Below, piece by piece: positions 20,105-27,876 of a DNA stretch of 64,000 nt. The position numbers were made by a program, and so were the translations under genes. Below the pieces are notes generated by a model. The model was given only the letters and a program-made list of their open reading frames with translations. It searched no databases and was not told the origin of the DNA. The stretch covers positions 1 through 64,000 of the forward strand of contig NZ_RRYT01000007.1 in assembly GCF_006363815.1 (NCBI RefSeq). The letters run 5' to 3'. Origin of the DNA: Thermomonospora catenispora. GTDB taxonomy: Bacteria; Actinomycetota; Actinomycetes; Streptosporangiales; Streptosporangiaceae. The stretch's first letter is position 1, and the number at the start of each line of letters is the position of its first letter.

Positions 20105-20946
20105 CTCCGCTCCTTCAGGCCCGCGGCGGTGAACACCTGCCGGTTCCTCGGCACGCCGCACTGCTCGGCGCCGTCGGCGCGGAACGCGAAGGCGAACGGC
20201 AGTCCCAGGGCGGTCGCCGCCCTGGGGGAGTCCATGAGCTGGAAATGCAGGTGCGGCTCGGAGGAGTTGCCGGAATTGCCGCATTCGGCGATCGGCTCGC
20301 CGGCCGTGACCCGCTGCCCGGGACGGACCCGCACCGAACCGCGCCGCAGATGCGCCAGGACCGCGTACACCCCGTCGCCGAGGTCCAGGACGACGTGGTT
20401 GCCGAGCACGAAGCGCGGGCTGAGGGCGGCGGCGAGGCCGCGCACGAGGCCCTCGACGAGGAACAGGTAGACCACGCCCGGCCAGGAGTTGCGGCTCCGG
20501 TGGTCGCGCTGCCCGTCCACGGCCCGCACCACCACCGCGTCGGCGGGGGCCAGGATCGGGCGGCCGAACGAGGGGAAGGACTCCGGCCGCCGCGCCGGGG
20601 GCCAGAACCCTTCGACCGCCGTCCACGCGGCGCCGTCGTCGGGCCGGTGCACCAGGTCGACGGCGTAGGTCTGGCCGAATTCATGGGTGCCGTGGCTGGG
20701 GACCCTGTCGGCCGGGCTGTTGATCGCCATCCATCTGCCCGCCACCGGCGGACGCACCTCGACGGGCTCGCGGCGGATCCGTCCGAGCGGTGTGAAGGAC
20801 AGCACCAGTGCGCCCAGCACCATGATCACCCCGATCCCGCCGAGCGGATCGGAGCCGTGGGCCGGCGCGCCGAACGCCAGGGCGAGTCCGGCGATCAGCA
20901 GCGGCATCCGGATCCGGGCGAGATGCCGGGGGAACGAGCCGGTCAT
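20101..20946 (-). CDS. M23-family (LytM) metallopeptidase, membrane-anchored
   Basis: A 281-residue protein. Two hydrophobic segments at about 13-30 and 36-53 anchor the N-terminus. The rest carries LytM-type motifs: a first zinc site around HGTHEFGQTYAVD (about 85-97) and the late HLHFQL with the second catalytic and zinc histidines near 245. SVRVRPGQRVTAGEPIAECGNSG just before is the usual biotinyl-lipoyl-like turn of this fold. The predicted role is cutting peptidoglycan cross-bridges or a related surface peptide. It is first in a two-gene operon with the ArsR-type regulator. Confidence 0.8.
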   Translation of the reverse strand: MTGSFPRHLARIRMPLLIAGLALAFGAPAHGSDPLGGIGVIMVLGALVLSFTPLGRIRREPVEVRPPVAGRWMAINSPADRVPSHGTHEFGQTYAVDLVHRPDDGAAWTAVEGFWPPARRPESFPSFGRPILAPADAVVVRAVDGQRDHRSRNSWPGVVYLFLVEGLVRGLAAALSPRFVLGNHVVLDLGDGVYAVLAHLRRGSVRVRPGQRVTAGEPIAECGNSGNSSEPHLHFQLMDSPRAATALGLPFAFAFRADGAEQCGVPRNRQVFTAAGLKERR

Positions 20947-20987
20947 GGTGCCTCCTGCGGTGTGCGCCTCCCTCCACTATTATGGAC

Positions 20988-20995
20988 TTACGTAA
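20988..20995. promoter_or_regulatory. candidate operator upstream of the M23/ArsR operon
   Basis: TTACGTAA is a perfect eight-base palindrome inside an AT-rich patch (20978-21005), 42 bases before the peptidase start. ArsR-type proteins often bind such AT-rich dyads, so autoregulation is plausible but unproven. Confidence 0.35.
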
Positions 20996-21155
20996 TTTCT
21001 GCAATCATGGGCCCGGGTGATGGGCATCAGGTGGATCTGCCCCCCACCACGGAGTGGATCCGCCCGTCCGGCCCCGGGCCGGCGATCGCGCCCCCCGCGG
21101 ACGCGCCGAGACTTCGTTTACCGCTGTCACCAGCGGGAACCCGCACACCGTGGCG

Positions 21156-22997
21156 ATGCGGGGCGAGGCGAAAGGGAGAGGCTTGGCCGCCCACCGCGGT
21201 GACGCCGACGAGATGCACGAGCGTGCGCTCGTCGAGCAGGGCGCCTATGCGATCGCCGCCCGATTCCAGGTCACGTTGGCCGAGGCCTACCGGCACCTGG
21301 GCGCACTCGCCAGGGAGTTCGGCATCTCCATGAGCGAGGCCGCCGAGGCGCTGCTGGGCGATCGTCCGCTGACCTCCTTCAACCGGCGGTCCGATTCCGC
21401 ATTCCTCGACCCGACCAGATACCTGCGCCCTTCATACGAGCCGCCCATGGCGGAGACGGGCCGCGCCGAGCCGGTCCCCGACCCGCCCGAGCCGCCCGAG
21501 TGGGTCGACGAGGTGTTCTCCGGCATCCTCGGCAACGCCCTCTACGCCATGCCGCTGTACGACGACGGCCGGATCACCGATTTCGTCATCGTCCGGATCA
21601 CCGAGGCCGCCGAGTCCGAGCTCGGCGAACTGGCCCGGAAGGCGATCGGCCAGCGGATCCGGGACACCAACCCGCACGTGCTGTCCGGCGGGCTGATCGA
21701 GCAGTACATCCGGGCCTTCGAGACGGGACGGCCGTTCGCCCGGGGGCCGTTCGAGCAGATGATCGTCGGCCCCCACGGCACGGAGTCGGTCGTGGTCACC
21801 GTGCGGGCCGCCCGCGCCGGGCCGGGGCTGTTGCTCAGCTGGAAGTACACGACCGAAGAGGAACGGCTGCGGGCGCGCTGGGAGCAGAGCGAACGGCTGG
21901 CCGGGCTGGGCTGGGGCGAATGGAACCTGTTCACCAACCGGGTCGAGTGGACCCGCCGGATGTACGACATCTTCGGCCGGGACCCCGGCGAAGGGCCCGT
22001 CCGGGTCGAGGAGATGCCCGGCCTGCTGCTCCCGGAGGACCTGCCGGCCATGGAGGAGGCCTTCCGGACGCTGTTCGAGTACCGGGAGGCGGTGGACACC
22101 GAGTTCCGGATCCGGCAGCGCAGCGGCATCCGGCACGTGAACATGATGCTGGAGCCCGTGCTGGACTCCGACGCCCGGCCGGTGGCGGTGCGCTTCCTGG
22201 CTCAGGACGTCACCGACCGCCGCCGCCAGGAGCGGGTGCTGGCGGCCACCCATCAGCGGCTGTTGGAGGAGAACCGGCGCGCCGAAGAGGAACGCCGGTT
22301 CGCCGTGCGGCTGCGGCAGGTGATCCTCGCCCAGCAGGACCCCTCCCCCACCGTCTCCGGAATGGACATCGCCGTCCGCTACCACACCACCGAGCGGATC
22401 GGCGGCGACTGGCACAAGGCCACCCAGCTGCCGAGCGGACGGGTGCTGCTGGCGATCGGCGACGCGATGGGGCACGGGCTGTCGGCCGCCACCCAGATGG
22501 TGCAGATGCGCTCCGGCCTGGCGGGCCTGGCCTACACCGGCGCCGAACCGGGGGAGCTGATGACCTGGCTGAACGAGCTGGTGCGCGCCGAGCCCGGAGG
22601 CGGAGAGGCCGGCACCGGGACCGCGGTCCTGGGCCATTTCCTGCCCGAGGACCGGACCCTGCGCTGGAGCCGCGCCGGACACCCGCCGCCGGTCCTGGTC
22701 CGCCGCGGCCGGGCTCGGCTGCTGGAGGGCGAGGCGGGCCCGATGCTGGGGGTGCTGGACGAGCCGCGCTACCCGGTGGCGGTCACCGCGCTGGAGACCG
22801 GCGACCTGTTGCTGTTCTACACCGACGGGATCATCGATCGCCGCGACATGGACCCCGACGCCGCCACCGCCCGGCTGCTGTCGGCCGCCGCCGGCGCCGA
22901 CGGCCCGCCGACGGACCGGCTCGACCGCATCATCAAGGAGACCGGCGCCGATCAGATGGAGGACGACGTGTGCCTGCTGGCCGCCGTGGTCCGCTAG
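21156..22997 (+). CDS. ANTAR-like/PAS/PP2C (SpoIIE) phosphatase
   Basis: About 613 residues. The N-terminus resembles an ANTAR RNA-binding helix set (around 25-70: EQGAYAIAARF, LAEAYRHLGALAREFG, SEAAEALL). Next come a PAS-like region at about 105-220 and a clearer PAS domain at about 245-350 (GLGWGEWNLFTNRVEW), a coiled coil near 355-385, then a PP2C-type phosphatase at about 400-610 with GGDWHKA, GDAMGHGLSAA, YTDGIID and EDDVCLLA. Such proteins dephosphorylate anti-anti-sigma factors. The ATG at 21156 is used; a TTG at 21183 follows AAAGGGAGAGG and may be the real start. Confidence 0.8.
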   Translation: MRGEAKGRGLAAHRGDADEMHERALVEQGAYAIAARFQVTLAEAYRHLGALAREFGISMSEAAEALLGDRPLTSFNRRSDSAFLDPTRYLRPSYEPPMAETGRAEPVPDPPEPPEWVDEVFSGILGNALYAMPLYDDGRITDFVIVRITEAAESELGELARKAIGQRIRDTNPHVLSGGLIEQYIRAFETGRPFARGPFEQMIVGPHGTESVVVTVRAARAGPGLLLSWKYTTEEERLRARWEQSERLAGLGWGEWNLFTNRVEWTRRMYDIFGRDPGEGPVRVEEMPGLLLPEDLPAMEEAFRTLFEYREAVDTEFRIRQRSGIRHVNMMLEPVLDSDARPVAVRFLAQDVTDRRRQERVLAATHQRLLEENRRAEEERRFAVRLRQVILAQQDPSPTVSGMDIAVRYHTTERIGGDWHKATQLPSGRVLLAIGDAMGHGLSAATQMVQMRSGLAGLAYTGAEPGELMTWLNELVRAEPGGGEAGTGTAVLGHFLPEDRTLRWSRAGHPPPVLVRRGRARLLEGEAGPMLGVLDEPRYPVAVTALETGDLLLFYTDGIIDRRDMDPDAATARLLSAAAGADGPPTDRLDRIIKETGADQMEDDVCLLAAVVR

Positions 22998-23833
22998 GAC
23001 GGTCCACGGCCGGTCCGCCGGGTCGCCGGGCGCAGCACCGTGATCAGCCGCCAGGCGCCCGGATCGGCCGGGCCGATCCCGGTGAAGTCGCCGTACTGGG
23101 CGTCGATCTCCAGCGATCCCGCCAGCCGCACCGCCGCGTCCAGCTCGGTCGCCGTCCAGAACCGATAGGGCACCACGCCCTGGATCACCTCGGTGCGGTC
23201 CGGGCGGGTCACCGTGATCGTCACGTGCTCGAGCACCACCTGGGTGATCGGGTCGAGCCGATCACCCGGTGCGCCCCACCGCACGTCGGCCCGCACCCCG
23301 TCGCGCTCCACCGACCAGGCGTTGCCGGTGGACGGCTCGTCGGTGAGCCGGTCGGCCGGATGGCTCATCTCCAGCACGTAACGGCCGTCCTCGGTCAGAT
23401 GCCCGGCCACCCGCTCCAGATGCGCCACGAACGCCTCCAGCGTCATCAGATGCGCGGTGGAGTCCAGCATCGTCACCACCAGGTCGAACCGGCGGCCCAG
23501 CGAGAAGTCCGTCATGTCGGCCCGGACGACCTCCAGCGGCACCCCCTCGGCCGCGGCGCGTTCCGCCGCGTACGCGCACATCGCCGGACTCAGGTCCAGC
23601 GCGGTCGCCGCGACGCCCCGCCGGGCGAACTCGCGGGCGTGCTCGGCCGGGCCCGCCGCCAGTTCCAGCACCGACCCCGGCGCCCCCGGCCCGGGCCACC
23701 ACCCCAGCAGCGCGTCGACCTCGGCCCGCACGTTCCGGAACGCGCAGGCCAGGTCATAGGCCCACGGGTTGTCGTAGATCGGGTTGGCTGCCGTCTGGGA
23801 GGCATGGACGGTGCGGCGGGACACGCCGTCCAT
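22994..23833 (-). CDS. SAM-dependent methyltransferase
   Basis: A 279-residue class I methyltransferase. Motif I VLELAAGPAEHA lies at about 54-65, followed by the acidic strand TALDLSP and, later, DLVVTMLDS. The family is generic, and the substrate cannot be read from the sequence. The start is at 23833, 19 bases after the stop of the ACT-GNAT gene, so the two may be cotranscribed. Its TAG stop shares the four bases CTAG (22994-22997) with the stop of the opposing phosphatase gene. Confidence 0.8.
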   Translation of the reverse strand: MDGVSRRTVHASQTAANPIYDNPWAYDLACAFRNVRAEVDALLGWWPGPGAPGSVLELAAGPAEHAREFARRGVAATALDLSPAMCAYAAERAAAEGVPLEVVRADMTDFSLGRRFDLVVTMLDSTAHLMTLEAFVAHLERVAGHLTEDGRYVLEMSHPADRLTDEPSTGNAWSVERDGVRADVRWGAPGDRLDPITQVVLEHVTITVTRPDRTEVIQGVVPYRFWTATELDAAVRLAGSLEIDAQYGDFTGIGPADPGAWRLITVLRPATRRTGRGPS

Positions 23834-23852
23834 CCTGCCACCGATCGGCCGG

Positions 23853-24953
23853 CTACCGCCTCGTCCGCAACGGCCCGTTCGCCGCCGGGCGGGCCGCGGC
23901 GCGCCCGTCCAGCCGGATCCGCAGCTCCACCACCGCCGGGTCCGCGCCGGACCGGACCCGGGCGCCGGCCGTGGTCAGCAGCCGCCGCATCCGGACGTTG
24001 TCGGCCAGCACGGTGGCGCGCAGCTCCACCAGCCCTCGATCACGGCCCAGCATCAGCATCAGATCGGTCAGCTCGCGGCCCAGCCCGCGGCCCTGCCAGG
24101 CGTCCTCGACCAGGAGCGCCAGCTCCGCCACCCCCGGCTCCAGCGTGTGCATCAGGTGCGCCAGCGCCAGGACGGAGCCGTCCGGGCCCTCCGCCACCAG
24201 CGTGAGCCCGTACGCCGGCTCGCAGAACAGGTCCAGCGCCCGCCGCGGCAGCGTCGGCTTGGGGGAGAAGTACCGGGCCCGGCGGGCGGCCGCCGAGCAC
24301 CGCTCGTGCATGGCCTGCACCTCGGCGTGGTCCCGTCGTTCCAGCGGCCGGACCACCACCTCGGTGCCGTCGCGCAGCAGCACCCGTCGCGAGGTGGGCC
24401 ACCGCCCGTCGGACGGCAGCAGGGCCCGCACCATCGCGTCCGCCCGCGCCGCCTCGGTCACGGTGAACGGCAGCCCCGTCCGGCGCAGCCGCACCGCCCG
24501 CAACGGCCCGACCGGCACCATCAGCTCGAACGACGGCTGCGCGGTCTGCGACGGACGCACCGTCTGCGGCTCGTCCAGCGCGGCGGCCCCGGTCACCCAC
24601 TCCGCCGAGTCGGCGCGCAGCAGAGCGGCCAGCACCGTCGGCAGCGAACGCGGTTCGGCCCGCAGCCGGTCGGCCAGCCGCAGCGCCCGGGTCGTCTCGT
24701 CGATCAGCTCGCGCGGGCGGGCCGGCACCACCACGGTGTCGCGTCCGCCGGCCGCCTCGATCGCGGCGGTCAGCTCTCGCGGCCACGCCCCGCCTCGACG
24801 CACGTCCACCACGAACTCGTCGACCACGCCGTCGGCGTCCACCTGGACCGACAGGTCGAGGATGTTGGCGCCGTGCGCGGCCAGCGCCGCGGTCAGCTCG
24901 GCCAGACGGCCGGGCCTGTCCTCGATCCGGGTGCGGATGCGCAGCAAGGGCAT
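23853..24953 (-). CDS. ACT-domain/GNAT acetyltransferase fusion
   Basis: A 366-residue protein. The N-terminal 80 residues are an ACT-type ligand-binding fold (RIEDRPGRLAELTAALAAHGANILDL). The C-terminal half from about residue 205 is a GNAT domain with a strand-turn-helix acetyl-CoA site at DAWQGRGLGRELTDLML near 300. The middle is a degenerate GNAT-like or linker region. A likely role is lysine or small-molecule acetylation under amino-acid control, by analogy with actinomycete ACT-GNAT acetyltransferases that respond to amino acids. The ATG at 24953 has GGAGGGGGG eight bases upstream. Confidence 0.75.
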   Translation of the reverse strand: MPLLRIRTRIEDRPGRLAELTAALAAHGANILDLSVQVDADGVVDEFVVDVRRGGAWPRELTAAIEAAGGRDTVVVPARPRELIDETTRALRLADRLRAEPRSLPTVLAALLRADSAEWVTGAAALDEPQTVRPSQTAQPSFELMVPVGPLRAVRLRRTGLPFTVTEAARADAMVRALLPSDGRWPTSRRVLLRDGTEVVVRPLERRDHAEVQAMHERCSAAARRARYFSPKPTLPRRALDLFCEPAYGLTLVAEGPDGSVLALAHLMHTLEPGVAELALLVEDAWQGRGLGRELTDLMLMLGRDRGLVELRATVLADNVRMRRLLTTAGARVRSGADPAVVELRIRLDGRAAARPAANGPLRTRR

Positions 24954-25055
24954 CGGAACGTCCCCCCTCCCGTGCGACCCCCTCACTGTGCCGCGCGGCT
25001 GTTACGGGGCCGTTGCACACCCGTGAGGAGCCCGTTTCGACGCCCGGCCCCGCCC

Positions 25056-25079
25056 GGTTCGTTTCCTTGACCTGGGTAT
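25056..25079 (+). promoter_or_regulatory. sigma-B type promoter for the rsb operon
   Basis: GGTT at 25056-25059, a 14-base spacer, then GGGTAT at 25074-25079 fits the actinomycete stress-sigma consensus GNNT-N14..16-GGGTAY. The element lies about 112 bases before the first gene of the partner-switch operon, the expected place for autoregulation by the sigma factor it controls. Confidence 0.6.
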
Positions 25080-25190
25080 GTCCTGGCCAGCGGGCTTGGG
25101 GGGCGCCCTCACCCCATGGCCCGGGTCGGGCGGCCGCGGCGGCGGCCTCCGGCGCGTGGACGGGCACGACGAACGCGGGGAGCGGTGGGG

Positions 25191-26039
25191 ATGACGACGC
25201 AGCCCGGCGAGCAGACGCACATCGTGGAACTGCTGCGCTCACGACGAGAGACGGCGCTCGACCGCTGGACGGAGCTGGCGGGGGCCGAGCTGCGCGGTCG
25301 GTTGAGCCGGGGCGAGCTGCGCGGCGAGCTGGACGATCTGCTCTCGCTCATGCTGCGCGCGCTGGACGGCCCGGACGCCGAGGCCGCCCACGATGAGCTG
25401 ACCGCGGCATTGTCGGAGATGTCGCGGCGCCGCGCCCGGCAGGCGTTCACTCCCACCGAGACCGCTTTCGGGGTGTTCGCCCTCAAACAGGTGGTGTACG
25501 AGCTGGTCACCGAGAGCGGTTCGAACCGGCCGCGGCTGACCGAGGAGCTGATGGCCTTCTCGCACACCGTCGACGAGCTGGGCCTGCTGACGTTCGAAAC
25601 CTATGCGGCCACCCGCGAGCAGGTCATCTCCGACCAGGCCGAGCAGCTGCTGGAGCTGTCCACCCCGGTGGTGAAGCTGTGGGAGGGGATCGTGGCGGTC
25701 CCGCTGGTCGGCACCCTCGACTCGGCCCGCACCCAGGTGGTGATGGAGACCCTGCTGCAGACGCTGGTGGACACCGGCTCGCTGTACGCCGTGATCGACA
25801 TCACCGGGGTCGCCGCGGTGGACACCGAGGTCGCCCAGCACCTGATGAAGACCATCAAGGCCGCCCGGCTGATGGGCGCCGAGTGCGTGATCTCCGGGAT
25901 CCGGCCGCAGATCGCCCAGACCATGGTGGCGCTGGGCATCGAGTTCGGCGACATCGTCAGCAAGGCCAGCCTCGCCGACGCGCTGGAGTACCTGCTGGCG
26001 CGCAGCGGGGTGCGGATCGTGCGCGAGGAGGCCGGCTGA
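25191..26039 (+). CDS. rsbR: RsbR-type stressosome STAS protein
   Basis: A 282-residue protein with an all-helical N-terminal sensor region (about 1-155) and a C-terminal STAS domain (about 160-275) that starts STPVVKLWEGIVAVPLVGTLDSART and includes IDITGVAAVDTEVAQHL. That layout is RsbR. The threonines near 185 and 215 correspond in position to phospho-sites used by RsbT in Bacillus. The ATG at 25191 has GGGGAG about ten bases upstream. One base overlap (TGATG) joins it to rsbS. No heme or flavin-binding motif is evident in the sensor half. Confidence 0.88.
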   Translation: MTTQPGEQTHIVELLRSRRETALDRWTELAGAELRGRLSRGELRGELDDLLSLMLRALDGPDAEAAHDELTAALSEMSRRRARQAFTPTETAFGVFALKQVVYELVTESGSNRPRLTEELMAFSHTVDELGLLTFETYAATREQVISDQAEQLLELSTPVVKLWEGIVAVPLVGTLDSARTQVVMETLLQTLVDTGSLYAVIDITGVAAVDTEVAQHLMKTIKAARLMGAECVISGIRPQIAQTMVALGIEFGDIVSKASLADALEYLLARSGVRIVREEAG

Positions 26040-26428
26040 TGGACCGGGTGCCCATCCTCAAGGCCGGGGACGTGCTGCTGGTGTCCATCCAGACGGATCT
26101 GGAGGACCGCACCGTGATGGCGCTGCGGGAGGACCTGGCCGAGCGGATCGTGCGGACCGGGGCGCGCGGGGTGGTCATCGACATCACCGCGGTGGAGATC
26201 GTCGACTCCTTCATCGGCCAGATGCTCGCCGGGATCGCCGCGATGTCCCAGCTGCTGGACGCCCGCACCGTGGTGGTCGGCATGCGCCCCGCGGTGGCGA
26301 TCACCTTGGTCGAGCTGGGGCTGTCGCTGGGCGGGGTGCAGACCGCGCTGGACCTGGAGACGGGGCTGCGGCTGCTGGGGGCGGGCCCCCTCGACGGCGG
26401 CCCTTCGGAGGCCCAGGACCGCAGATGA
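26039..26428 (+). CDS. rsbS: RsbS-type STAS antagonist
   Basis: A 129-residue single-domain STAS protein. IDITAVEIVDSFIGQML near 45-61 holds the Ser of the DSF motif, which in Bacillus RsbS is the residue phosphorylated by RsbT to release it from the stressosome. The last 20 residues are a Gly/Pro-rich tail. The start overlaps the rsbR stop by one base and the stop overlaps the rsbT start as ATGA. Confidence 0.9.
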   Translation: MDRVPILKAGDVLLVSIQTDLEDRTVMALREDLAERIVRTGARGVVIDITAVEIVDSFIGQMLAGIAAMSQLLDARTVVVGMRPAVAITLVELGLSLGGVQTALDLETGLRLLGAGPLDGGPSEAQDRR

Positions 26429-26841
26429 CCGATGCGCACGAGATCCGGCACGAGATCCGGATCGCGACCGGCGACGACATCGTGCGGATCCGCAGAGCGG
26501 TCCGCACCGTCGCCTGCGCCGCCCGGATGTCCCTGGTGGACCGGACCAAGCTGGTCACCGCGGCCAGCGAGCTGGCCCGCAACGTCATCGGGCACGGCGG
26601 CGGCGGAACGGTCCGGATCGAACGGCTGATCAGTCCGTCCGGCGTGTCCGGGGTGCGGATGGTGTTCGAGGACGCCGGCCCGGGCATCCCCGACGTGAGG
26701 CTGGCCCTGACCGACGGCTGGTCCACCGGACAGGGCCTGGGACTCGGCCTGCCGGGCGCGCGGCGGCTGGTGGACGAGTTCGACCTGCAGACAGTCGTCG
26801 GTGAAGGCACTCGAGTGACGGTGACCAAATGGACCCGATGA
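26425..26841 (+). CDS. rsbT: RsbT-type switch serine/threonine kinase
   Basis: A 138-residue GHKL ATPase. N box is TAASELARNVIGHGG near 46-60, G1 box EDAGPGIPD near 82, G2 box GLGLGLPGARRLV near 103. The family kinase phosphorylates RsbR and RsbS, then activates a PP2C phosphatase. Size and motif spacing are typical. It overlaps both neighbours (4 bases with rsbS and 13 with the next gene), implying tight stoichiometric control. Confidence 0.9.
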   Translation: MTDAHEIRHEIRIATGDDIVRIRRAVRTVACAARMSLVDRTKLVTAASELARNVIGHGGGGTVRIERLISPSGVSGVRMVFEDAGPGIPDVRLALTDGWSTGQGLGLGLPGARRLVDEFDLQTVVGEGTRVTVTKWTR

Positions 26842-27872
26842 TCGTCGAGTGGAGCGACCTCCCGGCCCGGGACGAGTACCTGTGGACCCGGGTGGAGGAC
26901 GGCAGCGTCGCCGCCCGGCTGCGCCGCGTGATCGACGGCTGGGCGCCGCGGCTCGGGTTCGACGCCGACCGGACCGCCCAGGTCCAGCTCGCCGTCACCG
27001 AGGGCGCGGCCAACCTGCACAAGCACGCCCGGCAGGGGGAGATGCTGCTGCGGGTGAGCCGCGACGGGCCGGTCGCCGCGTTGGAGATGGTGTGCGTGGA
27101 CTGCGGGCCGGGCATCGCCGATGTGCCCGGCATGATGGTCGACGGGCGGTCCTCGGCCGGCACCCTCGGCGTCGGGCTCGGCTCGATCGTCCGGATGGCC
27201 GATCACACCGGGCTGTACTCCCTGCCGGGACGCGGCACCGTGCTCACCGCCCGCTTCCAGGCCTCCGGCTCGCCGACCTCCGTGCCCCGCTGCGGCGGGC
27301 TGTTCCGCCCCATCGCCGAGGAAGAGGAGTGCGGCGACGCCTACGCCGCATGCCAAGCCGGGGACGTGGTGTACGCGATGCTGTGCGACGGCCTGGGCCA
27401 TGGCGCGCTGGCCGCCCGCGCCGCCGCCGAGGCGATCCGCGTCCTGCGCGCGGGGCCGCTCCCGGGCCGCCCCGCCGAGCTGGTGGAACGCATCCACCGC
27501 GGAATCGCCCACACTCGGGGCGGAGCGGTCGCCGTCGCCGCCGTGGACGCCGCGGCGGGCCTGGTCACGTTCGCCGGGCTGGGCAACGTGGCCGGGTGGG
27601 TCGTGACGGGCGAGCGCCGGCACGGCATGGTCTCCACTCCCGGCATCGCCGGCCATCGGGCCCAGGGCCTGCGCGAGCACGTCTATGAGCTTCCTCCCGA
27701 CGGGGTGGTGGTGATGCACTCCGACGGGCTCACCGGCCGGTGGGGGCCGGGCGACTACCCCCGCCTGTTCGGCTGCCCGCCGCTGGTGATCGCCGCCACG
27801 CTGCTGCGGGACGCCGGGGTGCACCACGACGATCAGGCGGTCCTGGTGGTGGGGCCGCCGGAGGCGAGGTGA
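26829..27872 (+). CDS. GHKL ATPase fused to RsbX-like PP2C phosphatase
   Basis: A 347-residue two-part protein. Residues 1-140 are a second RsbT/RsbW-like ATPase with VTEGAANLHKHA (N box), DCGPGIAD (G1) and GVGLGSIVRMAD (G2). Residues 155-347 are a compact PP2C/SpoIIE phosphatase with CGDAYA, CDGLGHGALAA, SDGLTG and HDDQAVLVV. The phosphatase size fits RsbX, which strips phosphate from RsbR and RsbS. A kinase-type and a phosphatase domain on one chain suggests a self-contained reset switch. It overlaps rsbT by 13 bases. Confidence 0.85.
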   Translation: MDPMIVEWSDLPARDEYLWTRVEDGSVAARLRRVIDGWAPRLGFDADRTAQVQLAVTEGAANLHKHARQGEMLLRVSRDGPVAALEMVCVDCGPGIADVPGMMVDGRSSAGTLGVGLGSIVRMADHTGLYSLPGRGTVLTARFQASGSPTSVPRCGGLFRPIAEEEECGDAYAACQAGDVVYAMLCDGLGHGALAARAAAEAIRVLRAGPLPGRPAELVERIHRGIAHTRGGAVAVAAVDAAAGLVTFAGLGNVAGWVVTGERRHGMVSTPGIAGHRAQGLREHVYELPPDGVVVMHSDGLTGRWGPGDYPRLFGCPPLVIAATLLRDAGVHHDDQAVLVVGPPEAR

Positions 27873-27876
27873 GCCG

